From positions 5,303,549 to 5,367,548 of the forward strand of contig OY759223.1 in the NCBI GenBank assembly GCA_963662175.1: a stretch of DNA of 64,000 nt. The letters run 5' to 3'. This document shows, in pieces, positions 10,675-21,404 of this stretch. Positions within the stretch are counted from its first letter, which is position 1, and every line of letters begins with the position of its first letter. The stretch is from Aradus depressus (taxonomy: Eukaryota; Arthropoda; Insecta; Hemiptera; Aradidae). The notes under the pieces were generated by a model. That model saw nothing but the letters and a program-made list of their open reading frames with translations, did no database searches and had not been told where the DNA came from. A program made the translations under genes and the position numbers.

Positions 10675-10850
10675 CCTTTTCTAAAAACATTCTCTTTTCT
10701 GGAAACTTAGTGGTTTTTCGGGTGATAGAAATAATTCAATGAAAACAACCAATCTATTTATTATTACTTTCACACTTAGTGTAGTTTCTTTGAAATGTTC
10801 CACTTTTCTTTATTATCACTATAACATTTAGCTAAATGGAAAATGTTTTT
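10675..10850 (+). repeat. Dispersed repeat shared with 15858-15985
   Basis: The segments share 'cttttctaaaaacat(t/c)', 'cctggaaac' variants, 'gatagaaataattc(a/g)at' and 'aacaatct'. Two diverged copies about 5 kb apart in the same orientation show a repeat family of unknown class. No ends or reading frames are visible. Confidence 0.55.
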
Positions 10851-11240
10851 CCTCAGTTCGTATAAACTAGACGAGTGATACTGGTCCAACTTTAATGAAA
10901 CGGAGTTGCGGGAACCCGAGAGACTGGATTGTTACTGGAAAAGGGACTTTTTTAATCCTAAAAATTTCTCATCTGGAAAAGAGCTTGAATTAAGACGAAA
11001 ACTCGGGGAACTTCATTAAGTTCTGCAGCCCTTCTAATTGATCAACTAATTGTATATTGTCCTCTTAGCCATTGATAAATCTTCTCGTCTAAATTTATTT
11101 AATATAATATTGAATAAATAATAATTTCTGAATTTTTATTTTTCGACTTTTTGACCTAAGTTTTACTTTACCCACTATAATATGAAGATGGTTGGCTGAT
11201 GCAGTGAGAAGTGATTTCACAGGTTGTAAAATAAAGTATA
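10851..11240. other. Non-coding stretch
   Basis: Nothing recognised. Confidence 0.35.
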
Positions 11241-11254
11241 GATTGTATATTTGC

Positions 11255-11286
11255 TAGGCAGCTTTCGAGGTTGCCCTCATCATCAG
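11255..11286 (-). other. Hammerhead-ribozyme-like relic
   Basis: The minus strand reads CTGATGA (11280-11286), one unpaired T, a perfect 4-bp stem GAGG/CCTC closed by GCAA, then GAAAG (11262-11266). This is the hammerhead core order CUGANGA - stem II - GAAA, but the C after GAAA and the NUH cleavage triplet are altered (GCUG), so cleavage is unlikely. The following SINE tail abuts it directly. Confidence 0.4.
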
Positions 11287-11585
11287 GTTAGGTTAGGTTT
11301 TATGACTCATGCCCGGGCTTTAACTACGAGGTCATATCGCGCTCTTTCGTCACTCTGGTGGATATGAACCCGACTCTACTGAGGGAGTCCTAAATTTTGC
11401 CTACCCTAAATTGAGTACCTGACATCGTACAGGCTCGGGACCATCGCTTAACATCCCATCCGAAGGACGGCGTGCTTAAGTTTATTTTACCTCCAAAATA
11501 ACATAAACTAAGGGCCTCGGTCGGGTTTCGAACCCACAATCTTGAGCTCAGAAGGCAAGCATGCATACCACTGAGCTACTAAAGA
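11287..11585 (-). mobile_element. Near-complete SINE with telomere-like 3' tail
   Basis: Minus strand: head 'tagctcagtggtatgca', B box 'gggttcgaaacccga' (about 11522-11536), body, 'gggcatgagtcataa' and a tail of AACCT units (plus strand 'ggttaggttagg', 11287-11298). The same (AACCT)n tail is on the copies at 32973 and 37756. About 40 bases of the 'ctaggtgaataaa' segment are missing. Confidence 0.9.
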
Positions 11586-11589
11586 GTTA

Positions 11590-12120
11590 AATACATATAG
11601 GTACAATAAATGAATAAAAAGTAACAAAATGAAATGTATGTAAAGATTTTTAAAATAAACATACCTGAAAAATAATTTTGAAATTGAGAATGAAATGAAA
11701 CATAATTAAAATGTTTTAATAAATAAAATTAATTTTTTTTTAAATTATAAAATTTAAATAAGCGTGCATAAATAATTTTAAAAAATGACATTAACAATTT
11801 AAAATTTCATGGATGGGAACAGATATGTTATTTCAGTCACAACTGACTGGACAAACTATCCCCTCTCTAGAATTGAGGAGGAGGGACTCTCCCTTCTTCC
11901 TTTTCAATTTAATTTCTACACTTTCTAGGATATCCATCTTTCCCCCATACCCACTATAGTTGGGATAACGGTAATATACTTGGCCCAATACATTTCTGCA
12001 ATTTGTATCGATATAATGAAAAGCTAATATGATATAAATGAAAATAAAGAAACTCGTTTACGTATTATATTATCTAATTTCACAAAAATATATACATACG
12101 TGTATATATATGTATACATA
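11590..12120. other. Non-coding stretch
   Basis: No gene. TA-rich microsatellite-like sequence at 12085-12120 leads into the relic at 12121. Confidence 0.4.
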
Positions 12121-12170
12121 AAGAGTACCGGTCTCGGCTTACACCATTGTCTGCACAAAGGTCAAAAGTC
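12121..12170 (-). other. Degenerate hammerhead-like repeat
   Basis: The minus strand 'gacaatggtgtaagccgaga' followed by 'ccggta' is a mutated match to the locus at 62334-62362 ('gacgatggtgtaaggccgaa', 'accggta'). CTGACGA is changed to CAGACAA and GAAAC to GAGAC, so the core is broken. It shares the upstream 'atttcacaaaaatatatac' seen at several such loci. Confidence 0.45.
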
Positions 12171-12369
12171 ACTTGTGCTTACGATGACGTAAGTGAAATT
12201 GGACAATGTGAATGTTGAACAAGTACATTGTTTTTATTTATTGTTATGTGTTTCCTTAGAATGAATTGATCAATAAAATCTTCACTTTCTTTCTAAAACA
12301 CCACAACTCCCGATAGAATGGATATATAGACACGATATTTTATATGTGAATCCAAAACCCTCTAACGAT

Positions 12370-12830
12370 GACAGGTTTTTCAGCCAAATTGACCAAAGGA
12401 AAGGGAGGATTATAGGAGAGGCTAATAGAATTCTAATAGCTGTCGTTATAATAAATATATCGATACAAAATTTCATATGAGAATTCAAAACTCTATTAAG
12501 TACGACACTTATTAATTTTCAGCGGAATCGGCAGAAGGAAAGGGGAGGATCAGAGCGACTCAAGTCAAAAACTTCAATAACTGTCGATGTAATGAAAACC
12601 CAATGAGGCTAAACCTGTAAAATTTCAGGGATATTGGCTGAACGGAAAAGGGGGGTTAATTCAAAACATCAATAATTACCGATGTAATGAATTTATCGAC
12701 ATAACATTTAGTATGGGGATTTAGGAGCCCCTATGTAAGTCAGCTGTTGAGTATTTACATAAAAAGTCGACTTTTTTTTTGGAGGGGGGCGAATAGTTAA
12801 TTGATTAATTCGTGTTGGGGTTGTTTAATT
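12370..12830 (-). repeat. CAGAC-repeat family copy
   Basis: Three consecutive monomers, each with 'ttttcagc(c/g)(a/g)aat(t/c)g', 'aaaggg(a/g)gg', 'taataactg' or 'aataattaccgatg' and 'tatcgata/catcgaca'. It ends in the family terminus 'attgattaattcgtgttggg' (12802-12821). Confidence 0.75.
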
Positions 12831-13480
12831 TGTGGAATCGCTCCTCCTCAGATTCCCACCTTTATTTTGCGACCTGTTTGTCCCATATACCTACACTCAC
12901 AGTTTTTACAAAAGACCTACACCATTGTCACGGAGGACAACAGGTTCCTTGATATACAATTACGACATAATTCTTTTGAGTGATGGTTTTGAAAGTTATT
13001 TTGACATATATTTTTTTAATTAAGTAATGTATATAATTTTCAGAGGTTTTTAAAGTATGTATTTTCCGTAAAAAGGACTATATAATGTTGGTGATGTTGG
13101 TAGTGCTGGCCTGATGGAAGTTACAGGTTGGCCACCTGTTGAAGCCTGCTCCATCTTCATCACTAGATCATACATCAGGTGGCCTCTTTGGCCAACCATT
13201 AGTCACCAGAGTGGCTCATAAGTCCTGCCAAATTCTCAATTCATCCTTGCCTCTACCAACACTTTTCTCAACAACTCATACCAACTGCTAATGCTCTTTG
13301 TCCTGTATTTATTTTTTGTATCCTCTTAGGAAAAATATTTTGGCAGATTGATAGAAAGTTTCTATTTGTCATAAAGGACTTTGCCTTACGGACAAAAGGA
13401 GTGATTACTTAAAGTTACATAATAAAATAACATAATAAAAAAAATAGGTAAAGCACCAGCAATGTTTAATATCCCCGCAG
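12831..13480. other. Non-coding stretch with a hairpin
   Basis: Only a local hairpin stands out: 'ggttggccacctg' (13126-13138) can pair with 'caggtggcc' or 'ttggccaacc' (13176-13197). No transposon ends or coding frame. Confidence 0.4.
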
Positions 13481-13489
13481 CAAGAATTA

Positions 13490-13640
13490 TTTAAGTTTTC
13501 GCTCTCCCTCTGAAACCGATTGATCGATTAGGTTAAACGTGAATAGTTCACTTACATAGGAACTTATGAATCCTCATGCTAAATCTGTACCATTTGGAAA
13601 AACGAGGCAAGTCCAAAATAACAGGTTTTCAGGGCAGCGC
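13490..13640 (+). repeat. CAGAC-repeat family fragment
   Basis: 'agttttcgctctccctctgaaaccgattgatcg' and 'aaatctgtaccatttgg' are family blocks. Truncated after ~150 bases, grading into 'acaggttttcagggcagcgc', a phrase also seen near 33908. Confidence 0.55.
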
Positions 13641-14129
13641 TTTGAAGTTTTCTGTTTTCAGTGTAAATCGAATTTTTTTGATAAATTATTTTTCCAACGG
13701 CCATTATTCAACAATGTCTCCATATTTTATTATGTAATGCATATATATTTAATTTTGTAATTTTATCATACATTTTTAGGACTTATCTAAAATTGCACCC
13801 CCACTTATCTAGTTAAATCACCCGAAATCAAAAGAATTGTCTATTTTACACCATCACTTACCTAGTTATTCACGTACTTATCTAGTTTTTGCCAATGAAA
13901 GAAGCGTTTCAGAACTGCATAACGGTAATTATCTCTTCTTGTATAAGCAAGATAAATACGTTTAACCAATTTTAGGGCACGAACGCGGTTTTGATAAAAA
14001 TAGATAAATGCAATTGTATAAATCCATAAGTAAATTTCCGAGTTGTCTAAAAATGTCCAATGCATTTTCAAGGATACCATTGACATTACGACTTGCATAC
14101 TTTTACACGATGTATAGGACACCAATATG

Positions 14130-14700
14130 GGTTGCCCAGAGTATTTATCTCATTTTGGACACAAATCGACTTATCTACTTTTTCCCAAATGGTACAGAAA
14201 TATTGTATCGATATATTCATTATCTTGGTAGTTTTGGAGTTTTTGAGTTGAGCCCTCCCCCTAATCCTTCCCTTCCCTTAGGCCGATTTGGCTGAAAATT
14301 CATAGTGGTCGTCCTTCGAGGGTGTTGAATTTATATATGAAATTTCGTGTCAATATATTCATTACAACGGTAGTTATTAAAGTTTTTATGTCAAGCCCCC
14401 CCCCCCCCCCCCCCCCCACCTCTCTAATCCCCCCCCCCCAATTTCCCTATGGCTGATATGGCTAAATATCTAAAGGTGTCGTCCTTATGTGGTTATGGAT
14501 ACATATATAAAATTTCATGTCGATATATTCATTTTATGGGGGGAGTTATCATGTTCATAGGCTCACACAGACAGACAGACTTTTCAAAAATTTTTAGCAT
14601 CGGCGTTTTGGTAAACGTGAAATCTCAGTGGAAATTCAACGTCAATTATCCGAGCGATTACATAACCTCCCCTATTTCGTATAAGTGGGAAAATCATGTG
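14130..14700 (+). repeat. CAGAC-repeat family, best internal copy
   Basis: This copy shows the repeat structure: ~160-180-bp monomers with 'cgatttggctgaaaattcat', 'gtcgtcctt(c/a)', 'ggttatggatacatatataa', 'aaatttcatgtcgatatatt' and 'cattttatgggggagttatc'. Then come 'cacacagacagacagac' (about 14564-14580), a spacer with 'gaaattcaacg' and 'cataacctcccctatttcgt' (14658-14677). A long C tract (14397-14417) interrupts one monomer. About fifteen copies lie in the window in both orientations. There is no protein and no obvious TIR or poly(A), so the class is unknown. Confidence 0.7.
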
Positions 14701-14725
14701 GAGAGGTAATAATAATCGTATAGAT

Positions 14726-15106
14726 CAGTGTTCGCCAAACCGTAGCTCGCAGAGACATTTTTGGTAGCTCGCGGGGAAATTTCAGACGCAGTGCTTGGGT
14801 TGGCTAATCTGCACTACTCATCCTTTCATTAAAATCACTCACTTTAAGCAATGAAAAAATTTGTCCTTTTGTTCCTTAAAGCAAAAATATCCAATTTTGG
14901 TTCAGGTTAGTTTACGAGTGAAGGCAATGTTCACCTCAACGAATCTGTGTGAGATTTCATTTTCCAGTACGAAATTCATTAAAAACAAGTACAAGAACCG
15001 GTTGACTGATGAACATTTGGACAACTGCACTCGAATGGCTGCTACAACATATGAGCTTAACATTAAAAAAATTGTTGATGACAAAAAAGAGTCCCCCTCA
15101 CATTGA
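14726..15106 (+). pseudogene. hAT transposon remnant: left TIR plus hATC dimerisation domain
   Basis: A hAT-style terminus 'cagtgttcgccaaaccgtag' (14726-14745) is followed, after deletion of most of the gene, by a plus-strand frame (about 14920-15106). That frame encodes TSTNLCEISFSSTKFIKN, KYKNRLTDEHLDNCTRMA and a Lys/Asp-rich end with a TGA stop. The LCE.xFS...KxKYRxRLTDEHL order is the C-terminal hAT dimerisation region found in transposases and domesticated relatives. N-terminal BED finger and catalytic residues are absent. The right TIR is not found, so this is an internally deleted, non-functional copy. Confidence 0.7.
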
Positions 15107-15857
15107 ACTATGTTTATCTAATGCAAATATTTTGTTATATAAATTCTTATGCTATTAATTGCAATGTTAGATTGCATTTAATTAGCTTTAATATAAACTA
15201 GAAATGTATATTTATAGGTAATAAACAACTGTGTGATTTAAACAAAAACATGTATTATTAGCGTGGTTTCCTCTTTCACTTCACATTTTCTGCAGAATGC
15301 ATCAGGAACCAAACTCTGAATGTCTTTATTAACAAATAGAATGTCCCTTTCAGTTTTATTTGTCTCAATTTTTGTACAAAATCTAAGTTTTGAATATCAA
15401 ATTTTAGTGTTGGAGCACTCAGAAGAGAGACAAATCAACGCGAAAATAGGAGACCTCAAAAATAGTTTAATTAAAAAATCGAACTTATAAGAAAGGAAAA
15501 AAAAAATGTTGAAGTGGTATATTAAATTTTTCAACCTTATTATTGCAAAAAAGATTGTTATTATAGTGATATTATTATAGGGATTATCCAGATTTGTGAG
15601 GATAATTAAGGTTTAAAACTGTATTATTACGTGCACGATACAGGAACTAACCACGAAAGATTTGGACAACCAACGTGACCCACAGTCAGCATTCTGCGGG
15701 GAAAGTCGATTTTTCATAAATAAATTAGAAAGTGTAGGTCAATTTAGTGCTCTGGTTTATTTCTGTTAAAATCGAATTCAATGATCTGATAGAATTGTTA
15801 TTAATTTATAGAAAGATATACTCCGTTAGATAGGACCTTGAGAAAGGTCAGTTTCTA
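15107..15857. other. Non-coding stretch
   Basis: Probably includes the 3' flank of the hAT remnant (AATAAA near 15220). Nothing else recognised. Confidence 0.35.
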
Positions 15858-15985
15858 TAGGCTTTTCTAAAAACATCCCCTTTCCTGGAAACTGTGGTTC
15901 TTGGGATATAGAAATAATTCGATAGAAGCAAACAATCTCGAATTATCTTCATGATTACGTAACGTTCCAGATTGGGAATTAATAA
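15858..15985 (+). repeat. Dispersed repeat, second copy (see 10675)
   Basis: Matches 10675-10800 in order and orientation, starting 'aggcttttctaaaaacat'. It ends in unique sequence just before the SINE at 16003. Confidence 0.55.
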
Positions 15986-16002
15986 CATATATCGACTATA
16001 GA

Positions 16003-16280
16003 GGGCACCGGTAGCTCAGTGGTATGTGCGCTTGCTTACTGGGCTCAAGATTGTGGGTTCGAAACCCGGTTGAGGCCCTTAGTTTATTTTGTCTGGGAGG
16101 TAAGATCCTTCGGATGGGGCGTAAAGCCCGGATGTTCCCGAGCCTGTACGATGTCAGGTACTCGTTAAAGATCAAGATAAAGATTCATCCTAGGTGAATA
16201 CAAATTTAGGGTAAACAAAAGACCCCTCTTGTAGTAGGTCTTGTAGTTAAAGCCTGGGCATGAGTCATAATCACTAACTA
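16003..16280 (+). mobile_element. Full-length tRNA-derived SINE (best copy)
   Basis: Starts 'gagggcaccggtagctcagt', with A box 'tagctcagtggta' (16012-16024) and B box 'ggttcgaaacc' (about 16056-16066), a tRNA-type RNA polymerase III promoter. The body carries 'ttcggatggggcgt', 'gagcctgtacgatgtcaggt', 'ctaggtgaata' and 'ggtagtaggtcttg' equivalents. It ends 'gggcatgagtcataatcact'. It encodes no protein and must use a LINE for retroposition. The window LINEs do not obviously share its tail. Confidence 0.93.
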
Positions 16281-16379
16281 TAGCGATTTTATACTATCTA
16301 GTATCGATATATATCTAAAATACCTTCATCAGCGATATCCTGGTTGGATCGATCTTAAAAATCGCATTGATACAAAATT

Positions 16380-16605
16380 AACAATATTTTGGTACGAATT
16401 TGACTCAACTCAAATATTCTAATAACTACCGATGTAAAGAAAGTATCGATACAATATTTAGTTGAAGGATTCAGAAGCCACTCGGTATGTCAAATATTCA
16501 GTTTTAGCTTAGTTCAAACAGTAAATTGCTTTTGGAGGGAGCGCGAAAACTTAATTGATTTATTTGTGCTGAGGAAGTACACAGGCTGAGATTCACCAAC
16601 AATTT
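16380..16605 (-). repeat. CAGAC-repeat family copy
   Basis: 'aataactaccgatgtaaaga', 'gtatcgatacaatatttagt' and the terminal 'ttaattgatttatttgtgct' + 'gaggaagtacac' (16551-16582) are present, in the same orientation as 12370-12830. Confidence 0.65.
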
Positions 16606-16915
16606 TTTTTATAATATTGTCTCATTGCTCATGTTCGTTCCACTTTCTACAGTGTGAACTTTCTCAAGCTCATATTTACAAAAGAGGGGGGGGGGGGGAT
16701 GAAGAAGTGAAGAGACAGTAGCCAACTTTGCTTTCCTTTGCTTTGCTTTGTAAAGCAGACTTTGTCAAGCAGACCCACAAAGAAACAAAAGGATTGGAAA
16801 CAATAGACTGCTTTAATACATACCTGATATGGCTTCATTTTAATTTGAAATGATAATCAACAACGGGGGGCTAACAGAAAGTAGCCATCCACTTTTCTAA
16901 ATTCAATCTTCAAAA
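16606..16915. other. Non-coding stretch
   Basis: A G tract at 16685-16698 and short 'tttgctttcc' repeats at 16725-16750 are the only structure. Confidence 0.4.
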
Positions 16916-16917
16916 TA

Positions 16918-17699
16918 CAGTAGACTCTCCCTTATCCGGCTTTGGAGGGAACGACGTGACGCCGGATAACGGAAATTATTAATTAATGAGAAGAGAATCA
17001 ATTAAAGCATTAAAAAAAGTGTTTTTAGGTGAGCTAAGGAATAAAACACGTATGTATGTATTTTGTTGATAACATTTATTAAATTGACAATAATGTACAT
17101 AAGTACTGAACATTGATTTATTATATGTACGTACATATGTACATATATTTATCCAAGTATTAAAAATATATTTTGAAATTTGCGTTTAATTACATACATA
17201 TTTAAAACAAAATCTAAAATTCTAAAAATATTATTTGTTAAAAAAATCTGTAATTTTCTTTTGTTTCGCAAACACAACACTGTTCCGTGATGCATAGTCC
17301 CACCACTTCTTTAGACGTCTGAAAAACGATCCGACGATTCTTTTTTTTCACTATGAGAATCAAATGAAAACTGAGAAAAATAGAACTGGTGTAAAGGAAA
17401 AATAAATATGAGGAGAGGATTTTTGTGGAAAAAAATTAAACTTTGACTTTACTAGTTAAGTGTTCATTTCCCGATCAGACGATATTGTTGGTCCAGGGAC
17501 GGGACCTTTGTTTTTCTATTATAGGAAACGTTTTTTATAAATGTTTGATTTTCAACTATGTATTTATTATAATTTTACAAAATAAAACTCACCAACACAC
17601 AGAGATAACAACTATTCTAAGCACAAAGAAAAGCTGACGTGTCATAACAAGCCGGTCGGTCATTTTCGGCTATACTCGGCAACATTCGAGTCATCTGGA
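16918..17699 (-). mobile_element. pogo/Tigger-type DNA transposon remnant
   Basis: The left end is 'cagtagactctcccttatcc' next to TA (16916-16917). The first ~280 bases match the MITE at 63392-63871 closely, including 'aggtgagctaaggaataaaa' and 'tgacaataatgtacataagt'. The right end is probably the degraded, inverted 'gagtcatctg' near 17690-17699. Between them on the minus strand is the C-terminus of a transposase (separate entry). The rest of the gene is deleted. Confidence 0.65.
17231..17340 (-). pseudogene. pogo-type transposase C-terminus with PCNA-binding (PIP) motif
   Basis: The minus strand reads IVGSFFRRLKKWWDYA, then SRNSVVFAKQKKITDFFNK and stop (17231-17233). QKKITDFF fits the PIP-box pattern Q-x-x-(I/L/M)-x-x-(F/Y)(F/Y). 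Drosophila pogo transposase is known to bind PCNA through such a motif at its C-terminus. About 36 codons remain in frame. The position inside a pogo-type TIR element supports the assignment. The upstream DDE domain is not found, so the gene is dead. Confidence 0.6.
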
Positions 17700-17716
17700 T
17701 TGCCGGTTTCCTTTTT

Positions 17717-17895
17717 CCCATTCACGGTGAGTTGGAGTGATGGAATTTTGGCGTGGCGCGACGGATTTCTGGCAGGTTCCGTCTGGGCCATTCCACTCCA
17801 TCCAATCCAATAGTGTTTTCACATTCACGGTCACTTTTTGGACTATTCCGCTCCATTTGGCGTGGAGCAACTGGATTGGAACGACCGTGAATGGG
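17717..17895. mobile_element. Small MITE with 12-bp perfect TIRs
   Basis: Left 'cccattcacggt' (17717-17728) and right 'accgtgaatggg' (17884-17895) are exact inverted repeats 179 bp apart. An internal 'cattcacggtc' (17822-17832) repeats the terminal motif. No clear target duplication, although 'ccttt' lies near both ends. Superfamily not assigned. Confidence 0.6.
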
Positions 17896-17904
17896 GGCCT
17901 TTAG

Positions 17905-18040
17905 CTTCACAATCAAATCGTTCAATGTTTTATTAATAACGAGTTAAAAAACAAGTTTATGTTACGTGATCTAGTATCTAGTTGTCTGTATGGTATTAGG
18001 AAGAGACTAGTGGAGGCTGTTAATCCTTTAGAATGGGACT
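17905..18040 (+). other. Exon-like open frame, left half, cut by BEL insertion
   Basis: An open frame starts after TAG at 17902-17904 (which could equally be a splice-acceptor AG) and runs 45 codons to the BEL target site. It includes NQIVQCFINNELKNKFMLR and LVEAVNPLEWD. In the pre-insertion arrangement the frame continues without a stop at 31610 for another ~57 codons. About 102 codons open in AT-rich DNA is unlikely by chance. I do not recognise the protein. It could be a host exon or a piece of an older transposon gene. Confidence 0.45.
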
Positions 18041-18354
18041 TGTTGAGGCCTGGCATTTCCCTATTCCTTCCCCCCCCCCCCCCCCCTCCCCTGCCTTGTA
18101 GTGAGTGTACATCGCAGCGCCACTAGCGCAGCTAGCGCAATCTATCTATGAGGAGAGGAGCGGACCTGAACTCATCAGTAGTTGTTGATCATCTGACCTG
18201 ATCTGTTGAACATCAATTGTTGACCATCTAACCTGGTCCATCACCTAACCTTGACCTCGTTCACCCATGCCGTGAGTAAAGGCCATGCTTTCATTTTTAC
18301 CCTTTTTTATATACAGTCCACTTTTATCAGTTATACATACACCCGGCGTGTACA
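18041..18354 (+). repeat. BEL/Pao 5' LTR
   Basis: TGTTG...GTACA, 314 bp. Contains a poly(C) tract (18071-18087). Pairs with 31288-31604. Confidence 0.95.
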
Positions 18355-18762
18355 TATTGGTCCTACGCCGCCGGATCTAAACAGTCCTATAAAAATATTA
18401 AGTTATTTTCAAAGTTTATAATCATTTTATTTAAACTTTTTTTTTGAAAAATTGGGAATAGTTAATTTCATTTTTTTTTCAAAGTGTACCTTTCTTTACC
18501 TTATACAATTATATCTTATAGGTACCTTAGGAAGTATTATTTACGTTTTCTATCTTACGTTTTATCCTTTACGAAATATTGTTTACCTTTTCTTCACCAT
18601 ATAATCCTTTCCTCACCATATACTCTTACGTATATATATATTTAAGGAAATATTATTTACGTTATTTCTATTTCGTACATTTTATATTTTACGAAATATC
18701 GCTTACATTTTCTTCATTGTATAAATATATATACATTTATATATATTTTTTTTTTCCTCTCC
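18355..18762 (+). other. BEL/Pao 5' leader
   Basis: A/T-rich untranslated leader between the LTR and the gag ATG, with the primer-binding candidate at its start. It contains an imperfect direct duplication of about 115 bases offset ('ttttacgaaatat' at about 18567 and 18686). Confidence 0.6.
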
Positions 18763-21404
18763 ATGCCAAAAACAATGAAGACAGAGTCCCAGTTAAAACG
18801 TTTTGTAGCCAAAAAGGAGAATAAGTTTCGAAAGCTGCAGCTATTATATGATGCGTCCATTGCTGCGGGCAGTGATCAAAGTAAGATCGCGATTTTCAAA
18901 AGTCGGTATGAAGATATAGAGGAGATCCGCTCAGGTTTCCAAGACCTGGTGGAGCATATCAATGACTTGGAGATCACCCTGGACCCGGATCATGTGCCCT
19001 CCTATCAAAATTTGGAGGCCTTTGAGGAGATGTATTATGCCATCAAAACAGCAGCTGGAAACTTGCTCAAGCCGGCTCAGTGTTCCGTAGAACAGACAGT
19101 AAAGGCAGTCCAACCTCGGCTACCCAAATTGTCACTGCCGACTTTCGACGGATCTCTCAAGGGGTGGACCCCCTTTTATGAACAATTCAAATGTCTCATC
19201 CATGAGAATCCTGCCATCACCGCTGTGGAAAAGTTTCATTATCTGATTTCGTCAGTTTCTGGCCCAGCCTTGTCTGTGGTTAGAACCTTGCCCATCAGTG
19301 AGGCCAACTATCCCATAGTTTGGGCCGCTCTCCTGAACAAGTATCAGAATAAAAGAATACTCGGTGCGGACATATTAGAAACTATATTCAATTTTCGTCC
19401 TCTTCACACTGAGTCACCAGAGAGTCTTAATCAATTTTTGGAGGTATTTTGTGAGGCCGCTACCGCCTTACATAATTTAGAAATTGTAGACCTGCCTGGT
19501 TTTATATTGATGCATGTTGCCTTGCGCAGCCTGCCTTACGAGACGAAAAAGAATTTTGAGCGCCATCATATCAATCAAGAAATTCCAACTTGGAATAATC
19601 TTGTGACATACATACAGCACCAGACTCATGTTTTGGAGGTCTCTCAGACCACTCAGCAGATCAAACTGAACCCTAGGATTCAATTTTCTGTTGGGAAGAA
19701 GACTTTATTACCAGACAATAGGCTCGCCAAACGAGGATTTGTATCGACATCAGCGCAGTCGCCTACTAATGCCTGCCCTGTCTGCAAACTTCATCATACT
19801 ATATATAAGTGTCCTGACTTTCTTCAATTGAAGCCACACCAGCGCCAAGAACGGGTTCAAGCCCTCAGGCTGTGTTTCAATTGTCTTAAAGGGACCCACT
19901 TACAGCCTAGATGCTCTTCCATGACATCATGCCTCACATGCGGTGCTCGCCATCACACTTATTTACATTCCAGTAGTTACCCATCTAGATTCAATACCAC
20001 TATGAAGTCTTCTGAGCCCAGCACTGCGGCAGTTGATGCAGCGTTACATGCCTATAATCCACAGTCTCAAACAAGTTTCAAAACTGTGTTACTAGGTACT
20101 GCTTTAGTACATATACAGGACTATCTAGGTGAGTATCAGACCATCCGAGTATTGATCGATTCTGGGGCGCAAACATCTTTTGTCACGGCAGCATGTGTAC
20201 AACGTTTGGGGTTACGTATTAAAAAATGTAATTTCCCTGTTGTAGGCCTAGGTCAGCATATTGTAGGTGACACTAAAGGGATGACCAGTTGTCGCATCAA
20301 GCCTCGAGATTCTGACCAACCGCAGTTCCAAGTGGAGGCAGTCATATTACCTGAAATCACATCTAACATGCCAGGTACAAGTATTCCTTGTAATATTTAT
20401 GATAAGTTTAAGCACCTGCCATTAGCTGATCCGAACTTCTGCACGTCAGCTCCAGTTGATTTCCTCATAGCCGCCGACCTTTTTCCTCATGTCTACGATG
20501 GTCAACGAATTGTACCAGGGTCAGAATACCCTGCTGCCTTGCACAGCATTTTTGGGTGGGTTATCACAGGAAAGATCGAACCTTGCTCTTCGCCATCTTC
20601 CCCTGTGACATCTCTTCATTCTACCTACAATTTTCAGTTGGACGAAATTTTGAAACATTTTTGGGAAAGCGAAGAACCTCCTACGCTGCCAATAATCAAT
20701 GAGGATAATATGAGGTGTGAGGAGATTTTTACTAATTTACATTACAGACAAACCGATGGACGTTATGTTGTGCCTTTGCCCTTCTCTACTTCCAGACTCC
20801 CAACATGGACTGGAAGCTCTTACAGCTCTGCGCTGACTCGCTTGTTCGCTGTGGAACGTCGCCTTGCCCGACATCTTGACCTCAAGCGAGCTTACCAAAA
20901 TTTTCTCGACGAATATGAAACACTTGGTCACATGACCCAGGTGCCTGAATATTCTCGTCTTGGTAACCCCCAATCTTATTTTATACCGCACCATGCTGTT
21001 TGTAAAATCTCTAGTTCTACGACTAAATTAAGAGTGGTGTTTGATGCCTCTTGTAAGTCTTCTAACCAGCCATCATTAAACAGCTTACTCTTAACTGGTC
21101 CCAAATTGCAACGGGACATTGTTGATATTATTTCTCGTTTTCGATTACATCCTTATGTTTTCACTTCAGATATATCTAAAATGTACCGGCAGATCATAAT
21201 CCGTCCAGAAGACAGGTTGAATCAACACATCTTGTGGCGACGGTCCCCTGAGGAGCCCGTCAAGGAGTATGAACTCAATACTGTTACCTATGGCCTTTCT
21301 GCGTCACCGTATCTCGCTCTTCGTACTCTTCAACAACTCGCCAACGACGAAGGTGCGCGATTCCCTCAAGCCGCCAAGGTCCTATTGCAGGATGTTTACA
21401 TTGA
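18763..21404 (+). CDS. BEL/Pao gag-pol, N-terminal part (gag, protease, RT start)
   Basis: Starts at ATG 18763 (MPKTMKTESQ). Residues ~1-110 are a helical leader. Residues ~120-300 form the BEL-type gag region (PKLSLPTFDG...W..F.E.F). Cys/His clusters at ~336-410 (CPVC, CFNC, CLTC) resemble the nucleic-acid-binding knuckles of this family. LIDSGAQTSF (~464) is the aspartic protease active site. The RT begins near residue 740, with VVFDASC and DISKMYRQI. The coding sequence is cut within the YxDD active-site codons by an errantivirus LTR; the frame then runs ~23 codons into the LTR to a stop at 21474. It would otherwise encode a single gag-pol polyprotein and no env is present. Interrupted, hence inactive. 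Confidence 0.93.

Noticed and set aside
13126..13197. Structured RNA hairpin
   Set aside because: A single local inverted repeat with two competing pairings and no second copy or conserved loop; not enough to support an RNA gene.
16003..16085. A genuine tRNA gene
   Set aside because: A and B boxes are present, but the sequence continues into the conserved SINE body and recurs many times. No complete cloverleaf with an aminoacyl stem was found.
18579..18824. 81-codon frame before BEL gag
   Set aside because: Phe/Tyr/Ile-rich translation of the A/T leader, overlapping the real gag start in another frame.
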